The position numbers were made by a program, and so were the translations under genes. A stretch of DNA of 64,000 bases from a candidate division Zixibacteria bacterium HGW-Zixibacteria-1 (GTDB taxonomy: Bacteria > Zixibacteria > MSB-5A5 > GN15 > PGXB01): positions 62,001-126,000 of the forward strand of contig PGXB01000004.1 of NCBI GenBank assembly GCA_002838945.1. The letters are read 5' to 3'. Numbering within the stretch: position 1 is the stretch's first letter; the number at the start of each line of letters is the position of its first letter. The notes under the pieces are model-generated. The model was not told the origin of the DNA. It did not search any database and saw only the letters and a program-made list of their open reading frames with translations. Below, piece by piece: positions 61,445 through 64,000 of the stretch.

Positions 61445-61987
61445 TTACTTACCGGCTGCTTTTCCGGCTTTGCGGCGGATTTTCTCGCCGACATACTTGA
61501 TACCCTTGCCCTTGTACGGCTCCGGCGGCCGGAACTTACGAATTAGAGCCGCCGTCTGGCCGACCAGTTGTTTGTCAGGGCCGGTGATGATTATTTTATT
61601 TTCTTTCGGAATGACTTCCACTTTCACATCATCGGGCGGCCGGACCAGAATCGGATGAGAAAAACCCAGACTCAATTCCAGCAGTTTGCCTTTCATTTCG
61701 CCACGGTAGCCGACACCAACCATTTCCAGTTGGATCTTGTATCCCTCGGAGACGCCGACAACCATATTCTGAATCAAAGCCCGGGTCAGGCCGTGCAGGG
61801 CCCGGTGGGGTTTGAGATCGGTAGGACGGGTGACCACGATCAAGCCTTCATCCACCTTCACGGTGATATCCTTATGGATCGCCTGGGTCAGCTTGCCTTT
61901 GGGTCCAGACGCATCAACATGCGAATCCGTCACCTGCACCGTCACACCTTTGGGAATCTTAACCGGTAATTTTCCAATTTTCGACAT
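61445..61987 (-). CDS. rplF: Ribosomal protein L6
   Basis: 180 residues, two alpha/beta repeats with MSKIGKLPVKIPKGVTVQVT-DSHVDASGPKGKL and the C-terminal PPEPYKGKGIKYVGEKIRRK-AGKAAGK. It sits near the sarcin-ricin loop. It is in standard order between rpsH and rplR. Confidence 0.98.
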   Translation of the reverse strand: MSKIGKLPVKIPKGVTVQVTDSHVDASGPKGKLTQAIHKDITVKVDEGLIVVTRPTDLKPHRALHGLTRALIQNMVVGVSEGYKIQLEMVGVGYRGEMKGKLLELSLGFSHPILVRPPDDVKVEVIPKENKIIITGPDKQLVGQTAALIRKFRPPEPYKGKGIKYVGEKIRRKAGKAAGK

Positions 61988-62001
61988 AATAGTAACTCCG
62001 C

Positions 62002-62403
62002 TTACCAGACATTACAGAGGGCTTCGCCGCCCACATTTTTCTTCAACGCCTCACCGTCGGTCATGATTCCCTGCGAGGTGGAGACGATTGTGATGCCAAC
62101 CTTGGTTCGTCTGATTTTTTTCAAATCTTCAAGGTTATAGTATTTTCTCAAACCGGGGCGGGAAATTCTTTTCAGGCCCCTAATAATGGGGGCATCATCG
62201 CGGCTATATTTAAGATATAATCTCAAGATACCCTGCCGTTTATCCGGAATCTCCAAAATATCCTTAATGAAATTTTCATTTTTAAGGATCTTGGCAACCT
62301 CCAATTTTATATTCGAGGCGGGAACATTCACAGCCTTCATCTTGGCTTTGGATGCATTCCTGATTCTGGTTAGCATATCAGAAATCGGATCGGTCATCGA
62401 CAT
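62002..62403 (-). CDS. rpsH: Ribosomal protein S8
   Basis: 133 residues from the ATG at 62403 (SMTDPISDMLTRIRNASKAK), with AGGAG nine bases upstream. The C-terminal SRPGLRKYYNLEDLKKIRRT and VGITIVSTSQGIMTDGEALK are S8 hallmarks. It binds 16S rRNA helix 21. Confidence 0.97.
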   Translation of the reverse strand: MSMTDPISDMLTRIRNASKAKMKAVNVPASNIKLEVAKILKNENFIKDILEIPDKRQGILRLYLKYSRDDAPIIRGLKRISRPGLRKYYNLEDLKKIRRTKVGITIVSTSQGIMTDGEALKKNVGGEALCNVW

Positions 62404-62427
62404 TACCAAATTCTCCTGTCAATATCT

Positions 62428-62613
62428 TTACCAACTGGCCTTTACAACACCAGGAATTTCCCCGGCCAGAGCCATTTCTCTAAAGCAAATGCGGCACAGA
62501 CCAAATCTTCTCATAAAGGCCCGAGATCTTCCGCAGCGGCGGCAACGGCTGTACTTCCGGACTTTGAATTTAGGCGTGCGCCTTTGTTTTTCTACCAGAC
62601 ACTTCTTGGCCAC
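62428..62613 (-). CDS. rpsZ: Ribosomal protein S14, zinc form (type Z)
   Basis: 61 residues with zinc ligands Cys24, Cys27, Cys40 and Cys43 (CRRC, CRIC) and the conserved [20 protein letters not shown]. It binds 16S rRNA in the head of the 30S subunit. Its short zinc form matches the other zinc ribosomal proteins in the operon. Confidence 0.97.
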   Translation of the reverse strand: MAKKCLVEKQRRTPKFKVRKYSRCRRCGRSRAFMRRFGLCRICFREMALAGEIPGVVKASW

Positions 62614-62621
62614 ATTAACTC

Positions 62622-63161
62622 CTATTTCCTAAACGGCATGCCCAGCTCGGTCAACAGCTGGCGGCATTCATCATCATTCTTAGCCGTCGTTGTTATCGAT
62701 ATATTCATACCGCGAATTTTATCGATTTTATCATAATCTATCTCGGGAAAAATAAGCTGCTCCCGGATGCCCATGTTGAAATTTCCTCGTCCGTCAAACG
62801 ACTTGGCCGAGATTCCCCTGAAGTCCCTGATTCGCGGAATCGAGACATTCATAAGGCGATCCAGAAATTCATACATTTTCTCCCGGCGCAGCGTCACCAT
62901 GACGCCGATTCTGGCTCCCTCTCTCAACTTAAAATTGGAGATCGACTTTTTCGCCTTGGTGAAAACCGGCTTCTGCCCGGTGATCTTGGTCAGATCCTCC
63001 ATGGCCGCGTCAAGCGCTTTCGGATTCCCGATGGCCTCGCCCATACCAATATTGATGGTAATCTTGGTCAGCCGCGGAACCTCCATGATCGAGGAGTAAT
63101 TATTCTCCTTCATCAACTTGGGAACAATGGTCTCTAAATACGTATTTTTCAGTCTAGCCAT
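62622..63161 (-). CDS. rplE: Ribosomal protein L5
   Basis: 179 residues: [40 protein letters not shown] and [21 protein letters not shown] are conserved. It binds 5S rRNA in the central protuberance. It lies between rplX and rpsZ. Confidence 0.98.
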   Translation of the reverse strand: MARLKNTYLETIVPKLMKENNYSSIMEVPRLTKITINIGMGEAIGNPKALDAAMEDLTKITGQKPVFTKAKKSISNFKLREGARIGVMVTLRREKMYEFLDRLMNVSIPRIRDFRGISAKSFDGRGNFNMGIREQLIFPEIDYDKIDKIRGMNISITTTAKNDDECRQLLTELGMPFRK

Positions 63162-63171
63162 ATACCATCAC

Positions 63172-63513
63172 CTATGATATCTCTTCGCCGCATTTACGGC
63201 AAATCCGGATTTTCTTTTTGGAGCCGTCAGATTCATCCAGGACCTTGAAGCCAATCTTGGTCGGAGCCGCGCAGCTTTTGCAGAACAGTGCCACGTTGGC
63301 CCGTTGAATCGGGGATTCCTTCTTGACGATGCCGCCCTTGGGGTTCTTCTGAGAGGGGCGCGTGTGACGGGAGATCATGTTGACGCTTTCGACAATCAAA
63401 CGATCGCTGTCGGTAAACACGTGCAGCACCTTGCCGGTTTTGTATTTCCCGGCCTCCTGGCTCCGATACTTGCCCCGTCGTATGACGACCGTATCACCTT
63501 TTCTAATTCTCAT
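63172..63513 (-). CDS. rplX: Ribosomal protein L24 with C-terminal zinc ribbon
   Basis: 113 residues. The KOW domain ([20 protein letters not shown]) is followed by [20 protein letters not shown] and a C-terminal Cys78-x2-Cys81 ... Cys105-x2-Cys108 pair, as in zinc-binding L24 forms. It initiates 50S assembly near the tunnel exit. Confidence 0.97.
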   Translation of the reverse strand: MRIRKGDTVVIRRGKYRSQEAGKYKTGKVLHVFTDSDRLIVESVNMISRHTRPSQKNPKGGIVKKESPIQRANVALFCKSCAAPTKIGFKVLDESDGSKKKIRICRKCGEEIS

Positions 63514-63523
63514 TTCAACACCT

Positions 63524-63892
63524 CTATAAAACCTCTGGGGCCAGAGAGATAATTTTCATAAATTGTTTCTCTCTGAGTTCTCTGGCCACCGGGCCGAAAA
63601 TACGGGTTCCCCGCGGTTCTTTCTGATCATTTATAATAACGGCGGCATTATCGGAAAATCTGATAACGGAACCGTCGCGTCGCCTGGTTTCAGACTTGGT
63701 TCTCACCACGACAGCCTTGCAGATCTCCGATTTTTTGACCGTACCGCCGGGAATGGCATCCTTCACGGCGACGACAATAATATCACCCAGCCGGGCATAT
63801 CTTCGGCTCGTACCGCCAAGAATACGAAAACACCGCGCTCTTCGCGCGCCGGAATTGTCGGCGACAATTAAATCTGTTTCTTCCTGTATCAT
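63524..63892 (-). CDS. rplN: Ribosomal protein L14
   Basis: 122 residues, the standard length: [48 protein letters not shown] and the C-terminal [20 protein letters not shown]. It forms the inter-subunit bridge. It follows rpsQ. Confidence 0.98.
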   Translation of the reverse strand: MIQEETDLIVADNSGARRARCFRILGGTSRRYARLGDIIVVAVKDAIPGGTVKKSEICKAVVVRTKSETRRRDGSVIRFSDNAAVIINDQKEPRGTRIFGPVARELREKQFMKIISLAPEVL

Positions 63893-63925
63893 CTTCTTAC
63901 TCCTGATTCACCACGGACGCGGCGA

Positions 63926-64000
63926 TTACTTGGCCCGCTCAACAATTTCCACCAGGCGCCAGCATTTCTTCAGTGACAAAGGTCTGGTCTCCATGACCCG
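63926..64000 (-). CDS. rpsQ: Ribosomal protein S17, C-terminal fragment (window edge)
   Basis: The last 24 codons are present, reading VMETRPLSLKKCWRLVEIVE-RAK, the conserved C-terminus of S17, and end in TAA at 63926-63928. The start lies beyond the right edge. The spacing to rplN is 33 bases. Confidence 0.93.
   Translation of the reverse strand, partial: RVMETRPLSLKKCWRLVEIVERAK

Overview
The window is one contiguous piece of a Gram-negative, probably uncultured, bacterial chromosome of roughly 50% GC. Many signal-peptide-bearing outer-membrane beta-barrels, a PorV/PorQ-family barrel, a PEGA-DUF5683 protein and an undecaprenyl-phosphate/heptose surface-sugar toolkit point to the Fibrobacteres-Chlorobi-Bacteroidetes (FCB) side of the tree, with candidate phyla such as Zixibacteria a plausible home. 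That placement is inferred from gene content; no rRNA gene is present.

Region by region: (1) 1-581 is an AT-rich partial P-loop ATPase of the Sll1717 type. (2) 785-14642 is an acyl-CoA island on the minus strand in three transcription units: thiolase / 3-hydroxybutyryl-CoA dehydrogenase / two acyl-CoA dehydrogenases; methylcrotonyl-type carboxylase beta / methylglutaconyl-CoA hydratase / biotin carboxylase / biotin carrier; and an archaeal-type HMG-CoA synthase / thiolase / DUF35 triad with a clear promoter. Three plus-strand outer-membrane barrel genes sit inside it at 5387-7487. (3) 15535-21922 is a heat-shock cluster: hsp20, dnaK, dnaJ, clpB. (4) 22126-31807 is an envelope block: uppP, a GT9 heptosyltransferase fused to a GmhB-like phosphatase, an AmmeMemoRadiSam radical SAM enzyme, then a tightly coupled trio of a zinc-protease/beta-propeller/BamA-like barrel fusion, a BamB-like lipoprotein and a HEAT-repeat protein. 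(5) 31863-47001 holds surface and transport genes: an NSS sodium symporter with its tiny MetS-like subunit, a sigma-54 response regulator, an Fn3 lipoprotein, a PEGA protein, a sugar transferase, a PorV-like barrel with a long leader, a GH57 enzyme, a TPR protein and a FadL-like barrel. (6) 47206-53607 carries small housekeeping genes (apt, acyP, surE, gpsA, plsY) mixed with three tRNA genes and a possibly acquired HEPN-type gene. (7) 53869-64000 is the classical spc/alpha ribosomal operon from rpsQ (cut by the window edge) to rplQ, including secY, adk, map, infA, a short zinc-type rpmJ and rpoA.

How the genes fit together: the acyl-CoA island can feed branched-chain and short-chain acyl-CoA into or out of HMG-CoA and acetoacetyl-CoA. 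The envelope block couples lipid-carrier recycling and core-sugar synthesis with an uncharacterised outer-membrane protease/assembly module. No IS element, CRISPR array, prophage or rRNA was seen. The most promising undescribed systems are the protease-propeller-barrel trio (22126-28299) and the HMG-CoA synthase triad next to a leucine-type carboxylase without a visible HMG-CoA lyase.
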